Shown: positions 4,417 to 12,479 of the stretch, in pieces
Layout of the letters: each line of letters opens with the position of its first letter
How positions within the stretch are numbered: the stretch's first letter is position 1
The notes under the pieces: model-generated
The model's input: the letters and a program-made list of their open reading frames with translations, nothing else
Databases searched by the model: none
Told to the model about the DNA's origin: nothing
Position numbers and translations under genes: made by a program
Virus record (IMG/VR): IMGVR_UViG_3300009537_000234
Span: 1-20,005 of that record
Source: a virus
Strand: one strand, 5' to 3'
DNA length: 20,005 bases

Positions 4417-6573
4417 ATGCCCAAGCGCAAGAAGCTCACCGAGGACGAAGTACAGAGCCTCGTGGGGCGCCTCCTCCAAGAGGCGCGCACCTTCACTGAG
4501 GAAGAGCTGGACGGCGATCGTGCACTGCTGACCAACTACTACTTTGGGCGTCCCTTCGGAAACGAGGAGGACGGCCGATCGAAGATTGTCGTTCCCGAAG
4601 TCCGCAATGTGGTGCAGGCGATCCTTCCCTCGCTGATGCGGGTTTTCCTGGGTCCCGAGCAAGTCAACGAATTCAAGCCGCGGGGCCCCGAGGATGTGGA
4701 GGGGGCCAAGCAGGCGACCGACTACATCAACTTCGTCTTCATGGACGACAACCCCGGCGCCATGCTGCTGCACGCTGCGTTCAAGGACTCCTTGGTGCGC
4801 CGGCTAGGCATCATGAAGTGGTGGTGGGAGACGGAGGAGCGAGAAGGGCATGCGTTGCTCACCCATCTGACGGAAGACCAGCTCCTCTTGCTCCAAAACG
4901 ATTCTCATGTGGATGTGGAGATCGTCGCCGGGTCGATGGACCCCGAGTTGGGGGTCCCCGTGTACGATGTGGAGGTTGAGTACCGGCGCACGGGCATTCT
5001 GCGCGTCACGACCATCCCCCCGGAGGAGTTTCTGTTCAACCGCAGCGCCCGGGACCGCGACGAGGCCGCGTTGGTGGCCCACAGTCGCTACATGCCGGTC
5101 GAAGACGCAATCGCGCTCTTGGCGGACGTGGCGGACGAGGAAACGGTGCGGGACGCCGCCAGCAGCGGCGAATCGGGTGCGGGCACGAATCTGGACACGG
5201 AGAGCGCCGCAGCGCGGCGTTTCGATCGGGGTTTTACCTTCCCCGAGGAAGAGGTGGACCGGGTTCTGGTGACGGAAGCCTTTCCCTACCTTGACTTGGG
5301 AGACGGCCGGGCACGTTTGTACCGCGTATGGGCATTGGGAGATGCCTATGAGGTGCTGGACGAGCCACAGCCAATCTCACATCGGCCTTTCGCGCTATTC
5401 TGCCCGGACCCGGAGCCGCACACATTGATCGGGCTCTGTCCGGCAGACTATGTGAAGGACATTCAGGAGATCAAGTCAGCGGTGATGCGGGGGACGCTGG
5501 ACTCGCTGAATCTAGCGATCCATCAGCGGACGGAGGTGGTGGAGGGGCAGGTGAATCTCAACGATGCCATGAATACGGAAATGGGTGCCCTCGTGCGGGT
5601 GCGCGCTCCGGGTATGATGCGGGAGATTCGCCACAGCTTCATCGGGCCTGATGCGCTGGCGGTGATGCAGTACCTCGACGAGGACAAGGAGAACCGTACC
5701 GGCATCTCGAAGGCCGCGGCCGGCCTCGATGCGGATGCGCTGCAATCTTCGACGAAGGCGGCGGTAGCGGCAACGTTGTCCGCGGCCCAGCAGCACATCG
5801 AGCTGATCGCGCGCTTGTTCGCCGAGGGCGGGATGAAGCAGCTTTTCAAGGGGCTGCTGATGACCGTCTGCGAGAACCAGAACCAGGCTCGGATTATCCG
5901 CCTTCGCAACCAGTTTGTGGAGATGGACCCGCGCTCCTGGGATGCCAACATGGACGTGCGTTGCAACCTGGCGCTCGGGGCGGGCACGACTGAGGAGAAG
6001 ATTCAGGCACTCTTCCACATCAAGAGCGACCAGGACCAGATCATGCAGACACTCGGGCCGACGAATCCGCTCGTGAAGCTGAGTCAGCTTCGCAACACGC
6101 GGGCTCGCATGGTGGAGTTGATCGGCTTCCCCGATGCCGCCGAATTCTACCAGGAGATCGACCCGGAGCAAGAGAAGCAGATGGAGCAGGCTGCGGCGCA
6201 GGCGTCGAGCCAGCAACAGCCCGATCCGCAGGCTGCGGCGTACGTCCAGGCGGAGTACGCCAAGGTGCAGCAGCGGGCGCAGCAGGCCGCGATCGAGGCA
6301 CAACTGAAGCAGCACGAGCTGACGCTGCGGGAGCAGGAGATGCGCATGAAGGATGATCTCGAACGCGACAAGATCGCGGCGGAGCAGACGCTCGCCATGC
6401 ACAAGATGGAGCTGGAGCATCAGGCCAAACTCGACGCGGCGCAGATGACAGCCGACATGGAGCGGTTTCGGCTGGAATTGGAGGCCGGGCAACGTTCGCA
6501 GCGGCAATATGAACGTGTCGAACGCGACGAGGCCGGCAACGTGATCGCTCACGAACGCGAACAGGAGGGCTAA
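4417..6573 (+). CDS. Portal protein (SU10-like family)
   Basis: The 718-residue protein forms the dodecameric ring at the capsid vertex through which DNA enters and leaves. Recognition rests on family landmarks: an N-terminal YYFGRPFGNEEDGRSKIVVPEV stretch, LPSLMRVF and KDSLVRRLGIMKWWWE, then MGALVRVRAPGMM, YLDEDKENRTGISKAAAGLD and STKAAVAATLSAAQQHIELI in the crown and stem region. These are typical of the SU10-type portal. The last 130 residues are Gln/Glu/Lys-rich and likely coiled coil (barrel-like end). ATG 4417 has GGGGG 7 bases upstream; TTG 4411 in frame is less likely. The stop overlaps the next start (TAATG). Confidence 0.92.
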   Translation: MPKRKKLTEDEVQSLVGRLLQEARTFTEEELDGDRALLTNYYFGRPFGNEEDGRSKIVVPEVRNVVQAILPSLMRVFLGPEQVNEFKPRGPEDVEGAKQATDYINFVFMDDNPGAMLLHAAFKDSLVRRLGIMKWWWETEEREGHALLTHLTEDQLLLLQNDSHVDVEIVAGSMDPELGVPVYDVEVEYRRTGILRVTTIPPEEFLFNRSARDRDEAALVAHSRYMPVEDAIALLADVADEETVRDAASSGESGAGTNLDTESAAARRFDRGFTFPEEEVDRVLVTEAFPYLDLGDGRARLYRVWALGDAYEVLDEPQPISHRPFALFCPDPEPHTLIGLCPADYVKDIQEIKSAVMRGTLDSLNLAIHQRTEVVEGQVNLNDAMNTEMGALVRVRAPGMMREIRHSFIGPDALAVMQYLDEDKENRTGISKAAAGLDADALQSSTKAAVAATLSAAQQHIELIARLFAEGGMKQLFKGLLMTVCENQNQARIIRLRNQFVEMDPRSWDANMDVRCNLALGAGTTEEKIQALFHIKSDQDQIMQTLGPTNPLVKLSQLRNTRARMVELIGFPDAAEFYQEIDPEQEKQMEQAAAQASSQQQPDPQAAAYVQAEYAKVQQRAQQAAIEAQLKQHELTLREQEMRMKDDLERDKIAAEQTLAMHKMELEHQAKLDAAQMTADMERFRLELEAGQRSQRQYERVERDEAGNVIAHEREQEG

Positions 6574-6869
6574 TGTTGACTCACCCCGACCTATTGCCGG
6601 AAACGAACGACAGCGGAGAACTCCAACGCCGGCGGGTGTTGGCTGAGAGTTTGCGCGACGATGAGATGCTTCGGCATTGCGTTGCTGCTGCTCAGCTCAA
6701 GGCGCTGGCGAAGATGCTGATGTCACAGGATGCCTCTGTGCGGGAGGAGGCACGCCTAACTTTCAACGCGATCGAGAGGGTGATGGACGAACTGGCCATC
6801 ACGATCGAACGCGGGGAGCAAGCCGAAGCCCTGGCCCGCCGGGCTGAGAAGAATCGCGGCACTCCCTAA
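6573..6869 (+). CDS. Small helical protein between portal and scaffold
   Basis: This 98-residue, charged and mostly helical protein has no membrane segment or cysteine cluster. ATG 6573 overlaps the portal stop (TAATG) and has CAGGAGGG just upstream (6562-6569), so the start is clear. The last third (ERGEQAEALARRAEK) could form a short coiled coil. Genes in this position in related phages are usually small assembly factors of unknown role. I did not recognise the family. Confidence 0.72.
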   Translation: MLTHPDLLPETNDSGELQRRRVLAESLRDDEMLRHCVAAAQLKALAKMLMSQDASVREEARLTFNAIERVMDELAITIERGEQAEALARRAEKNRGTP

Positions 6870-6883
6870 ACTTAGGAGGTCAC

Positions 6884-7933
6884 ATGGCGAAGGAAGTATC
6901 CACACCCGCTTCAGGGACAAGCGGCTCGGAAGGGGATTCCGGGCTGGGTCTGCTGGAAGGTGTCTCCCTCATCGCGGCCATGCTGCCCGGCGACATCGTT
7001 GATGACGATGGTCTGTCGGCACCCAGCAAGGACGAGGAGGAGCAGGACTCGTCGGAAGATGACGCGGACAAGACGGCGGACGACGCTGAGACGGACGCGG
7101 ACGAGGTGGAAGAGGAGGAGGCGGGGTCAGACGACGAGGAGGAGTCTGAGGAGGCAACTGACGAGGAAGTGTTCGAGCTTACAGGGCCAGACGGGAAGAC
7201 CGAAACCCTGACCAAGCAACAGCTCCTCGAAGGAAACCTGCGTCAGGCTGATTACACTCGGAAGACGCAAGCGCTGGCGGAGCAGCGGAAGAGCGCTGAC
7301 GCTGTGCGGGTGGCGGCCGAGGAGCAGCGCGCACAGTACGCGCAGCAGCTTCAGATGTTGGCAGAGGTGCTGAAGAAAGCCCAGCCGGCAGAACCCGATT
7401 GGGACAAGCTGCGGAGGGATGACCCCGCAGAGTACAGTCGGCAGTACACGGATTGGCAGCGGCATCAAGCCAACCAGAAGAAGGTGGCGGACGAACAGAC
7501 TCGGGTGCAGCAGGAACAGCAGGAGGCATTCCAGAGTCGACTCAAGGATCACTTGGTCGCAGAGGCGGAGAAACTGCATCAGGTCCTTCCTGAGATGGCG
7601 GACACAGCAAAGGCGAAAGCACTGGTGGGGCAGTTGGTGGAGTATGGTGAGCAGCTTGGGTTCTCGAAGGATGACTTGGGCCAAGTGACAGATCACCGAC
7701 TTCTTGTGCTGCTCAACAAGGCGCGTCTCTTTGATGCGCTCCAGGCCAAGAAACCAGAGCTGCGTCGCAAGATCAAGGGGTCCAAGACCACCATTAAGCC
7801 TGGTTCCCGGGAGAAGCCCGTGGAGAAGGTAACGTTGCGTGGCAAGAAGGCGCTGCAGAAGGTGAGGAAGACCGGGCGTGCTGCGGATGCCGCAGCCGCA
7901 ATTGCAGGCATGTTGTCGGAGGATGTGATCTAG
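6884..7933 (+). CDS. Capsid scaffolding protein
   Basis: The 349-residue protein guides head assembly and would be lost from the mature head. The N-terminal third is very acidic (about residues 38-97, runs of Asp/Glu). It is followed by a segment ending in RQADYTRKTQ (120-129), which recurs in phage scaffold proteins of this type, then a long Gln/Glu/Ala/Lys-rich helical part (about 130-250) suited to a coiled coil, and a basic C-terminal tail (about 290-330) of the kind that binds coat protein. TAGGAGG at 6872-6878 sets ATG 6884. The place directly before the major capsid gene fits. No protease domain is visible. Confidence 0.85.
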   Translation: MAKEVSTPASGTSGSEGDSGLGLLEGVSLIAAMLPGDIVDDDGLSAPSKDEEEQDSSEDDADKTADDAETDADEVEEEEAGSDDEEESEEATDEEVFELTGPDGKTETLTKQQLLEGNLRQADYTRKTQALAEQRKSADAVRVAAEEQRAQYAQQLQMLAEVLKKAQPAEPDWDKLRRDDPAEYSRQYTDWQRHQANQKKVADEQTRVQQEQQEAFQSRLKDHLVAEAEKLHQVLPEMADTAKAKALVGQLVEYGEQLGFSKDDLGQVTDHRLLVLLNKARLFDALQAKKPELRRKIKGSKTTIKPGSREKPVEKVTLRGKKALQKVRKTGRAADAAAAIAGMLSEDVI

Positions 7934-7939
7934 CGACAC

Positions 7940-7964
7940 GTCCTCCATGTACCTCTAGGAGGAC
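7940..7964 (+). promoter_or_regulatory. Hairpin covering the major capsid ribosome site
   Basis: GTCCTCC (7940-7946) is perfectly complementary to GGAGGAC (7958-7964), which contains the Shine-Dalgarno sequence of the major capsid gene (TAGGAGGA, 7956-7963). The loop is 11 bases. A second, smaller pairing (CCTC 7952-7955 with GAGG 7959-7962) would also hide the site. The fold is read directly from the sequence; a control function is inferred. Confidence 0.5.
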
Positions 7965-7967
7965 ACA

Positions 7968-8933
7968 ATGGGAGTATTCACTGGCACGTACCAGACCTAC
8001 GCGGCGAAGGGCCTTCGGGAGCAGCTTTCCGATGTCATTTACGACATCAGCCCGATGGACACGCCTTTCGTGAGCATGGGCGGACGTGAGAAGATCGCGG
8101 GCAAGCTGTTCGAGTGGCAGACGGACTCTCTGGCTGCCGCCGTTTCGACCAACGCCCAGATCGAGGGTGACGACATTACGTCGTCCACCGCCCCTTCCGC
8201 GACGACGCGGGTGGGCAATTACGCGCAGATCAGCTATAAGCACTTCGTCATCTCGGCCACACAGGAAGTCGTGGACAAGGCGGGGCGGCGTAGCGAGATC
8301 GCGTACCAAGTAGCGAAGAAGGGCAATGAGCTGAAGCGGGACATCGAGAAGATGGCGCTGGAGAACCTGGCCGGCGACGCCGGCGGGGCCTCCACGGCTC
8401 GCGTCACCGCGGGGCTGGGCTCGTGGGTTTACAGCAATGACGACGTGGGGACCAGCGGTGGGCTGGACAGCTTCACTGGCATCCCGGCGGCCGCGCGCAC
8501 TGAGGGGACGCAGCGGGCCTTCACGGAGACGATCCTGAAGAGCGTGCTGAGTCTCGTGTGGACGAGCGGCGGGGACCCGCGCTACCTCATGGTGGGGCCC
8601 TTCAACAAGCAGGCAGTGAGCGCCTTCGACGGACAGGCGACGCACACCTGGAACATGAACGAGAAGACGAAGCCCATGTCGATCGTCGGCGCGGCCGACG
8701 TGTACGTGTCGGACTTCGGCTTCGTGAACGTCATCCCCAACCGCTTCCAGCGGGAGCGGGATGGCTGGGTGCTCGATCCTGAGTACTACAGCATCGGCTA
8801 TCTGCGGCCCTTCAAGGTGGAGAAGCTGGCGAAGACCGGCGACGCCGAGAAGCGGATGGTGGTGGTCGAGTGGGGTCTGAAGGTGAAGAACGAGGCTGCG
8901 CTGGGCTTGGCGGCTGACCTCTCCACCTCGTAA
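7968..8933 (+). CDS. Major capsid protein (SU10 MHP / DUF5309 type)
   Basis: The 321-residue protein is the main shell subunit. It matches the SU10 major-head-protein family (formerly DUF5309) by its N-terminal YAAKGLREQLSDVIYDISPMDTPF-like start, the FEWQTDSL segment, STAPSATTRVGNYAQI followed by the KHFVISATQEVVDKAGR helix, and the later PRYLMVGPFNKQAVSAF and C-terminal DPEYYSIGYLRPF and VEWGLKVKNEAALG stretches. Length is normal for this HK97-fold family. ATG 7968 follows a strong TAGGAGGA site that lies in a possible hairpin. It directly follows the scaffold, and a stable hairpin lies after its stop. Confidence 0.92.
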   Translation: MGVFTGTYQTYAAKGLREQLSDVIYDISPMDTPFVSMGGREKIAGKLFEWQTDSLAAAVSTNAQIEGDDITSSTAPSATTRVGNYAQISYKHFVISATQEVVDKAGRRSEIAYQVAKKGNELKRDIEKMALENLAGDAGGASTARVTAGLGSWVYSNDDVGTSGGLDSFTGIPAAARTEGTQRAFTETILKSVLSLVWTSGGDPRYLMVGPFNKQAVSAFDGQATHTWNMNEKTKPMSIVGAADVYVSDFGFVNVIPNRFQRERDGWVLDPEYYSIGYLRPFKVEKLAKTGDAEKRMVVVEWGLKVKNEAALGLAADLSTS

Positions 8934-8943
8934 TCAGCGGAGT

Positions 8944-8975
8944 GATTAGGTGGGGGCTTCGGCCCTCACCTGATC
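8944..8975 (+). terminator. Stable UUCG hairpin after the major capsid gene
   Basis: Bases 8944-8957 pair with 8962-8975 over 14 positions, with two G-U pairs and no bulge, closed by a C(UUCG)G tetraloop, one of the most stable loops known. The following bases (TCGCCTTTCAG) give only a weak U-run, so it may act as a partial terminator or as a processing and 3' end protecting element for the capsid mRNA. Confidence 0.6.
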
Positions 8976-9010
8976 TCGCCTTTCAGTAGCATTATAGGAG
9001 AAGTACGCAC

Positions 9011-9523
9011 ATGGCGATCCTCAGCACCCTCACAAAGGCGCAGGGGACTCTGACTGTCACGACGATCGCGGACACCGAGACGCTGGTGTTGGCGGGCAAG
9101 ACTTACACGTTCCAGACGACTCTCACGGACTCGAACGGAAACGTGCTCATCGGCGCGGACAACACGGCGACGATGGTGAATCTGGCCGCTGCGATCAATC
9201 TGGGAGCCGGCGCGGGGACGAAGTATGCGGACTCGATGACGGCCAACCCGCATTGTTCGGCTGCGGCGTCGGATGAGACGTTGATTGCCACGGCGAAGGT
9301 GGGTGGAACCGTTGGCGACCTGATTGGTTGCTCGGACTCCCTTACTTCGGCCGCGTGGGATGCTGCCACGCTCGGAACGACCACCGCAGGAGCGGGGTCG
9401 GCTGCCACGGCAATCTCGGAGGCGCATGCGCGTCTCACCACGATTCTGGGCGTCAGTCAGGTCACCGCACACCTTCTGAAAGACATCACTCTGCTCATCA
9501 ACGAGATGGACGGGGTGGACTAA
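9011..9523 (+). CDS. Capsid decoration-like structural protein
   Basis: The 170-residue protein contains the phage module with TLTVTTIADTETLVLAGKTY, then TFQTTLTDSNGNVLIGADN and TMVNLAAAINLGAGAGTKYA. This small beta-rich unit recurs in many phage virion proteins (head decoration, tail and fibre proteins). The Thr/Ala-rich composition and the place right after the major capsid gene favour a head-surface protein. The C-terminal 35 residues form a helix (ISEAHARLTTILGVSQV). TAGGAG at 8995-9000 precedes ATG 9011 with a rather long spacer. Exact role is inferred from position and could also be a tail protein. Confidence 0.65.
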   Translation: MAILSTLTKAQGTLTVTTIADTETLVLAGKTYTFQTTLTDSNGNVLIGADNTATMVNLAAAINLGAGAGTKYADSMTANPHCSAAASDETLIATAKVGGTVGDLIGCSDSLTSAAWDAATLGTTTAGAGSAATAISEAHARLTTILGVSQVTAHLLKDITLLINEMDGVD

Positions 9524-9524
9524 G

Positions 9525-10103
9525 GTGGGCGAGCTACGGAAGTGGCTATACGGAGCTGCCGGGCTGTTGCTGGTGGTGTCTCTCGTGTACTCTGTCCGTG
9601 GCTATCTGCAGAACAACGAGTATGAGCGGCGCGTACGTGCCGCAGAGCAGTACGCTGACTCGGTGATGGCGGTAGCCGTCGCCGAGTCGGCTCGGGCGGA
9701 CGCTCTCGAAGCCGAGGCTGATAGTCTGGTGGAGGAGGTTCAGGCCCGGGAAGACGAACTGAACGCGGAGCATGTGGACTTGGAGGAGTGGATCGAGGAG
9801 GAAGCCCCGGACGCATGCGATCCGTTCTTTGAAGAGTACGAGCATTTGTTGGGCAAGGCGGAGCGCCAACGGGATGATGCGCTTGGGGCGTTTGAGCGTC
9901 AGCGCGAAGCAGCCGCGCACCTACGGGAGGCGGTTGACTTGCAGCGGGCCCGAGGGGATACCCTTCAGGCAGCGCTGGACGCCCGGCCTGGTCCACACAA
10001 CCCCCTCATTCCTCGACTCGGAGTTGGCCTGTTTGTAGGCGTGACAGGTGACGGCTTCGTGCGAATGGGTGTCGGTGTGACACTGAGCTGGAGCTGGTGG
10101 TAG
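9525..10103 (+). CDS. Rz/spanin-like membrane coiled-coil protein
   Basis: The 192-residue protein has an N-terminal membrane anchor (residues 8-24, YGAAGLLLVVSLVYSVR), then a long Glu/Ala/Arg-rich coiled coil (about 32-155) with an inner kink DACDPFF, which is the layout of an i-spanin reaching into the periplasm. The C-terminus is odd: from about 165 it has Gly/Val-rich alternating strands ending in VGVTLSWSWW, like a beta hairpin with a terminal aromatic cluster. GTG 9525 lies right after the previous stop with GGGGTGG about 7 bases upstream. Its place among head genes and away from the other lysis genes is unusual, so a virion role is possible. Confidence 0.55.
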   Translation: MGELRKWLYGAAGLLLVVSLVYSVRGYLQNNEYERRVRAAEQYADSVMAVAVAESARADALEAEADSLVEEVQAREDELNAEHVDLEEWIEEEAPDACDPFFEEYEHLLGKAERQRDDALGAFERQREAAAHLREAVDLQRARGDTLQAALDARPGPHNPLIPRLGVGLFVGVTGDGFVRMGVGVTLSWSWW

Positions 10104-10105
10104 AG

Positions 10106-10420
10106 ATGAATTTCCGCGACATGCTCACGTGGGACCCACATACGAAGACGCGCGAGGATTGGCACGAAGATGCGGACGGGAATGTGGTCCTTCATCGTGT
10201 GCAAGAAGTACAGGATGTGATCGACGTGAACAAACGCCGCTTCAACGACCACGACGAGCGCACCCCCTTCAAGGGCGAGATGGTGAAGGTGGGGTCGATC
10301 CCTCTCGTGATCTACGAGCAACTGCGGCGTGAGGGCATCTTGCAAGACCAGAAGCGCCTCAAGGCGTGGCTTAACGATCCCGCGAATCGCGCCTTCAGGA
10401 CACGTCCCGGCAAAGTCTAA
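10106..10420 (+). CDS. Small conserved phage protein with FRTRPGKV end
   Basis: This 104-residue soluble protein has a pattern I recall from other phage structural regions: an N-terminal LTWDPHTKTREDWHEDADG, a middle IDVNKRRFN, the segment GSIPLVIYEQLRREGI and the end WLNDPANRAFRTRPGKV. The biochemical role of the group is not known. ATG 10106 has GGTGG 5 bases upstream; a GTG at 10097 in frame is an alternative that overlaps the spanin-like stop. It lies between head and adaptor genes, which suggests a virion or assembly protein. Confidence 0.68.
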   Translation: MNFRDMLTWDPHTKTREDWHEDADGNVVLHRVQEVQDVIDVNKRRFNDHDERTPFKGEMVKVGSIPLVIYEQLRREGILQDQKRLKAWLNDPANRAFRTRPGKV

Positions 10421-10435
10421 CTGGAGGCCCCCGAC

Positions 10436-11392
10436 ATGAAGAAGAGCAAGCCCAAGTATTCCAAGTTTGCAGAGAAGCGGTCGTCCAAGGGGGCTAAGCC
10501 CCTAAAGGCAGACGTGCCGCCCTTGCGCACTGAGCTGGCGAACCCTGATCCCGACTTTGCCTATCCGCAGATGCCGCCCCCCGGGGCCGCGATTGATCCG
10601 CAAGTGGCGGCGATGACGAAGCACAAGCCGGACGTGAAAGTGATGGTGGCGATTCCGACAGGCGGGCATCCGCGATGGGAATTTTGTCATGATCTCGCTA
10701 ACTTCATCGGCTTCACGACGCTCAAGTTGGTGGCGACGGGCAAGGTGGATTTGGCGCTCTCGTGGGTGAGCGGCTGCTACGTGGCGGTGAATCGAAACGA
10801 TCTGGCGGTTATGGCTCTGGAGCAGAACGCAACGCATATCCTCTACCTTGACGATGACATGCGTTTCCCTCCGTGGTCGCTCGAACAGCTCTTGGCGCGA
10901 CACACGGACATCGTGGGGGTCAACTACACGACGCGCAAGCTGCCGATCCGGCCGGTGACGCTGAACAACATTGATTGGGATGACGGCACGATTCCGTCCG
11001 ATGTGGTGTGGACCCCGCCGGGGGCAACGGGCTTGCAGGAGGTGGATGCTTTGGGTGGGGGTGTTCTGCTCGTCAACACGGATGTTTTCATCAAAGTGGA
11101 CTACCCGTTCTTTGAACAGTGGTACGACCAGAAGCGACTGCGCAATGTCGGCGAGGATGTAGACTTCTGCAAGAAGGCACAGGACGCCGGCTACAAGGTT
11201 TACATAGACCACGACTTGTCGCACCATGTTCGCCACATTGGGGTGCTGGAGCACCGCATGGACAAGGCGTGGGAGATATGGCAGGAGATGCGTCAGCAAG
11301 CCGCCGAGAAGAAGGCGGCGGAGGAAGTCGATGGCTCTGAACACATACGCGAACCTGAAGACGGCGGTAGCGGATTGGCTGAACCGGAGTGA
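10436..11392 (+). CDS. GT-A fold glycosyltransferase (GT2-like)
   Basis: The 318-residue protein has the marks of a GT-A nucleotide-sugar transferase. There is a first strand KVMVAIPTGG (68-77), the metal-binding acidic motif YLDDDM (137-142, Asp139-141), a GGGVLLV segment (207-213) and a catalytic-type GEDVDFC (239-245) followed by HHVRHIG (263-269), which could supply a metal ligand. The first 60 residues are basic and Pro-rich, and the last 35 are Glu/Lys-rich. GGAGG at 10422-10426 sets the start. The acidic tail overlaps the adaptor gene by 62 bases in another frame. Placement inside the virion operon suggests it sugar-modifies a capsid or tail protein, but host cell-surface modification is also possible. 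Confidence 0.78.
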   Translation: MKKSKPKYSKFAEKRSSKGAKPLKADVPPLRTELANPDPDFAYPQMPPPGAAIDPQVAAMTKHKPDVKVMVAIPTGGHPRWEFCHDLANFIGFTTLKLVATGKVDLALSWVSGCYVAVNRNDLAVMALEQNATHILYLDDDMRFPPWSLEQLLARHTDIVGVNYTTRKLPIRPVTLNNIDWDDGTIPSDVVWTPPGATGLQEVDALGGGVLLVNTDVFIKVDYPFFEQWYDQKRLRNVGEDVDFCKKAQDAGYKVYIDHDLSHHVRHIGVLEHRMDKAWEIWQEMRQQAAEKKAAEEVDGSEHIREPEDGGSGLAEPE

Positions 11393-11963
11393 CGCCAGCA
11401 CGGTCGTCGATGACTTCATCGACGCCGCTGAGGCGCGCTTCAAGCGCAACAAGGCGCTGTGGGAGGAAGTGAAGACGACGCTGGCAGCGAGTGCCGCGTC
11501 TGTCTCCACCCCCTCCAACTTCCGGGAGCCTATCGCACTCTACCATGACGGTAGCACCTACTTCGGGCCGCTGGAGATCGTGTCGCCGGAGAAGATCGCG
11601 TACCACCGCGATCGCTGGAACGGCGCGTCCGGGGTGCCGCGCTATGCGGCGTTCGTGCAAGATGGGGGCGCCGTTATGTTCGCACCCGAGCCGGATAAGA
11701 CCTACAACCTCGTTATCCACTACAAGCGCGCGATTGATGCGCTCGGTAGCACGCAAACCACCAACTGGCTTTTGGACAATCATCCTGACATCTATCTGTA
11801 TGGGGCACTCGTAGAAAGCGCCCCCTACTACCGCGACGAGGAGCGCCTGCCCATCTGGGAGCGGCGCCTAGCTGACGCCATCGAGGAAGTCCGTCTGCTG
11901 AAGGAAGCAGAGCGCTTCGGTGGGACTCTGGTAGCGAAACCGCGCAGGGCGCTCGGGGAGTAA
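11331..11963 (+). CDS. Head-tail adaptor protein (SU10 adaptor type)
   Basis: The 210-residue protein likely forms the ring between portal and nozzle. It shows the adaptor landmarks: N-terminal TYANLKTAVADWLNRSD, IDAAEARFKRN, the beta segment ending PLEIVSPEKI, and C-terminal TTNWLLDNHPDIYLYGALVE followed by APYYRDEERLPIWERRL. Several tailed phages with short tails have this family. ATG 11331 with GAGGAAG at 11321-11327 gives the expected N-terminus; it starts 62 bases inside the glycosyltransferase gene, so the two are coupled. The upstream in-frame start at 11226 would add a basic stretch that is only the other frame of the glycosyltransferase. Confidence 0.82.
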   Translation: MALNTYANLKTAVADWLNRSDASTVVDDFIDAAEARFKRNKALWEEVKTTLAASAASVSTPSNFREPIALYHDGSTYFGPLEIVSPEKIAYHRDRWNGASGVPRYAAFVQDGGAVMFAPEPDKTYNLVIHYKRAIDALGSTQTTNWLLDNHPDIYLYGALVESAPYYRDEERLPIWERRLADAIEEVRLLKEAERFGGTLVAKPRRALGE

Positions 11964-11966
11964 GAC

Positions 11967-12479
11967 ATGGCTCTCTCAATCACAAAGCCCACGGTAGGCT
12001 CCGACGCCGGCACTTGGGGGACCATCCTCAATACGGCGCTTGATGCCATCGTGACGCAGATCAACACGAACATCACCGCCATTGATGCAACGGAAGCTGT
12101 GGCGGATGCTGCTCTGCCGGTGGCAGGCGGGACGATGACCGGCGAGCTCGTGTATCTTGGGGTGGCCGGCACAGTGGTTGCGGCGGGCTCTCAAGCGGGC
12201 CCAACATACGAGCTGGACCTTGCGGCGGGATCGGGCTGGACGCTGACTGCGACGGGCAACATCACCTTTAGCTTTGCCAACCCCACGGCCTCGATGATGT
12301 ATGGGGTGGTGCTTCGCATGACAAACGGCGGGGCGCACACCATTACGTGGCCGGCGTCAGTGCAGTGGGCGGGGGGCACGGCGCCCTCACTGACGACTTC
12401 GGGAGTGGACGTGATTGGTTTCGTGACTCTTGATGGAGGCACGACCTGGGTGGGTGGCGCCCAGCTCGACGTGTCCTAA
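11967..12479 (+). CDS. Short tail-fibre or head-fibre-like protein
   Basis: The 170-residue protein starts with ITKPTVGSDAGTWGTILNTA, a frequent N-terminal attachment segment of phage fibres, then a helical ALDAIVTQINTNITAID, the fibre motif ALPVAGGTMTGEL (about 49-61) and a beta-rich C-terminal half ending in the common LRMTNGGAHTITWPASVQW and GTTWVGG pattern. The layout is that of a small trimeric fibre or spike. GGGAG 6 bases before ATG 11967 supports the start. The stop overlaps the next gene (TAATG). The receptor cannot be told. Confidence 0.72.
   Translation: MALSITKPTVGSDAGTWGTILNTALDAIVTQINTNITAIDATEAVADAALPVAGGTMTGELVYLGVAGTVVAAGSQAGPTYELDLAAGSGWTLTATGNITFSFANPTASMMYGVVLRMTNGGAHTITWPASVQWAGGTAPSLTTSGVDVIGFVTLDGGTTWVGGAQLDVS

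Noticed and set aside
5512-6552. 346-codon open frame on the minus strand opposite the portal
   Set aside because: It lies wholly antisense to a conserved portal gene, is His/Leu/Arg-rich in the manner of mirror frames of GC-rich genes, and resembles no known protein.
6960-7211. Arg/Thr-rich + strand frame within the scaffold gene
   Set aside because: It is the shifted reading of the acidic GA-rich scaffold codons, which yields Arg-rich low-complexity sequence.
10502-11518. 338-codon minus-strand open frame
   Set aside because: Antisense to the glycosyltransferase and adaptor genes, both of which have clear motifs; composition is that of a shadow frame.
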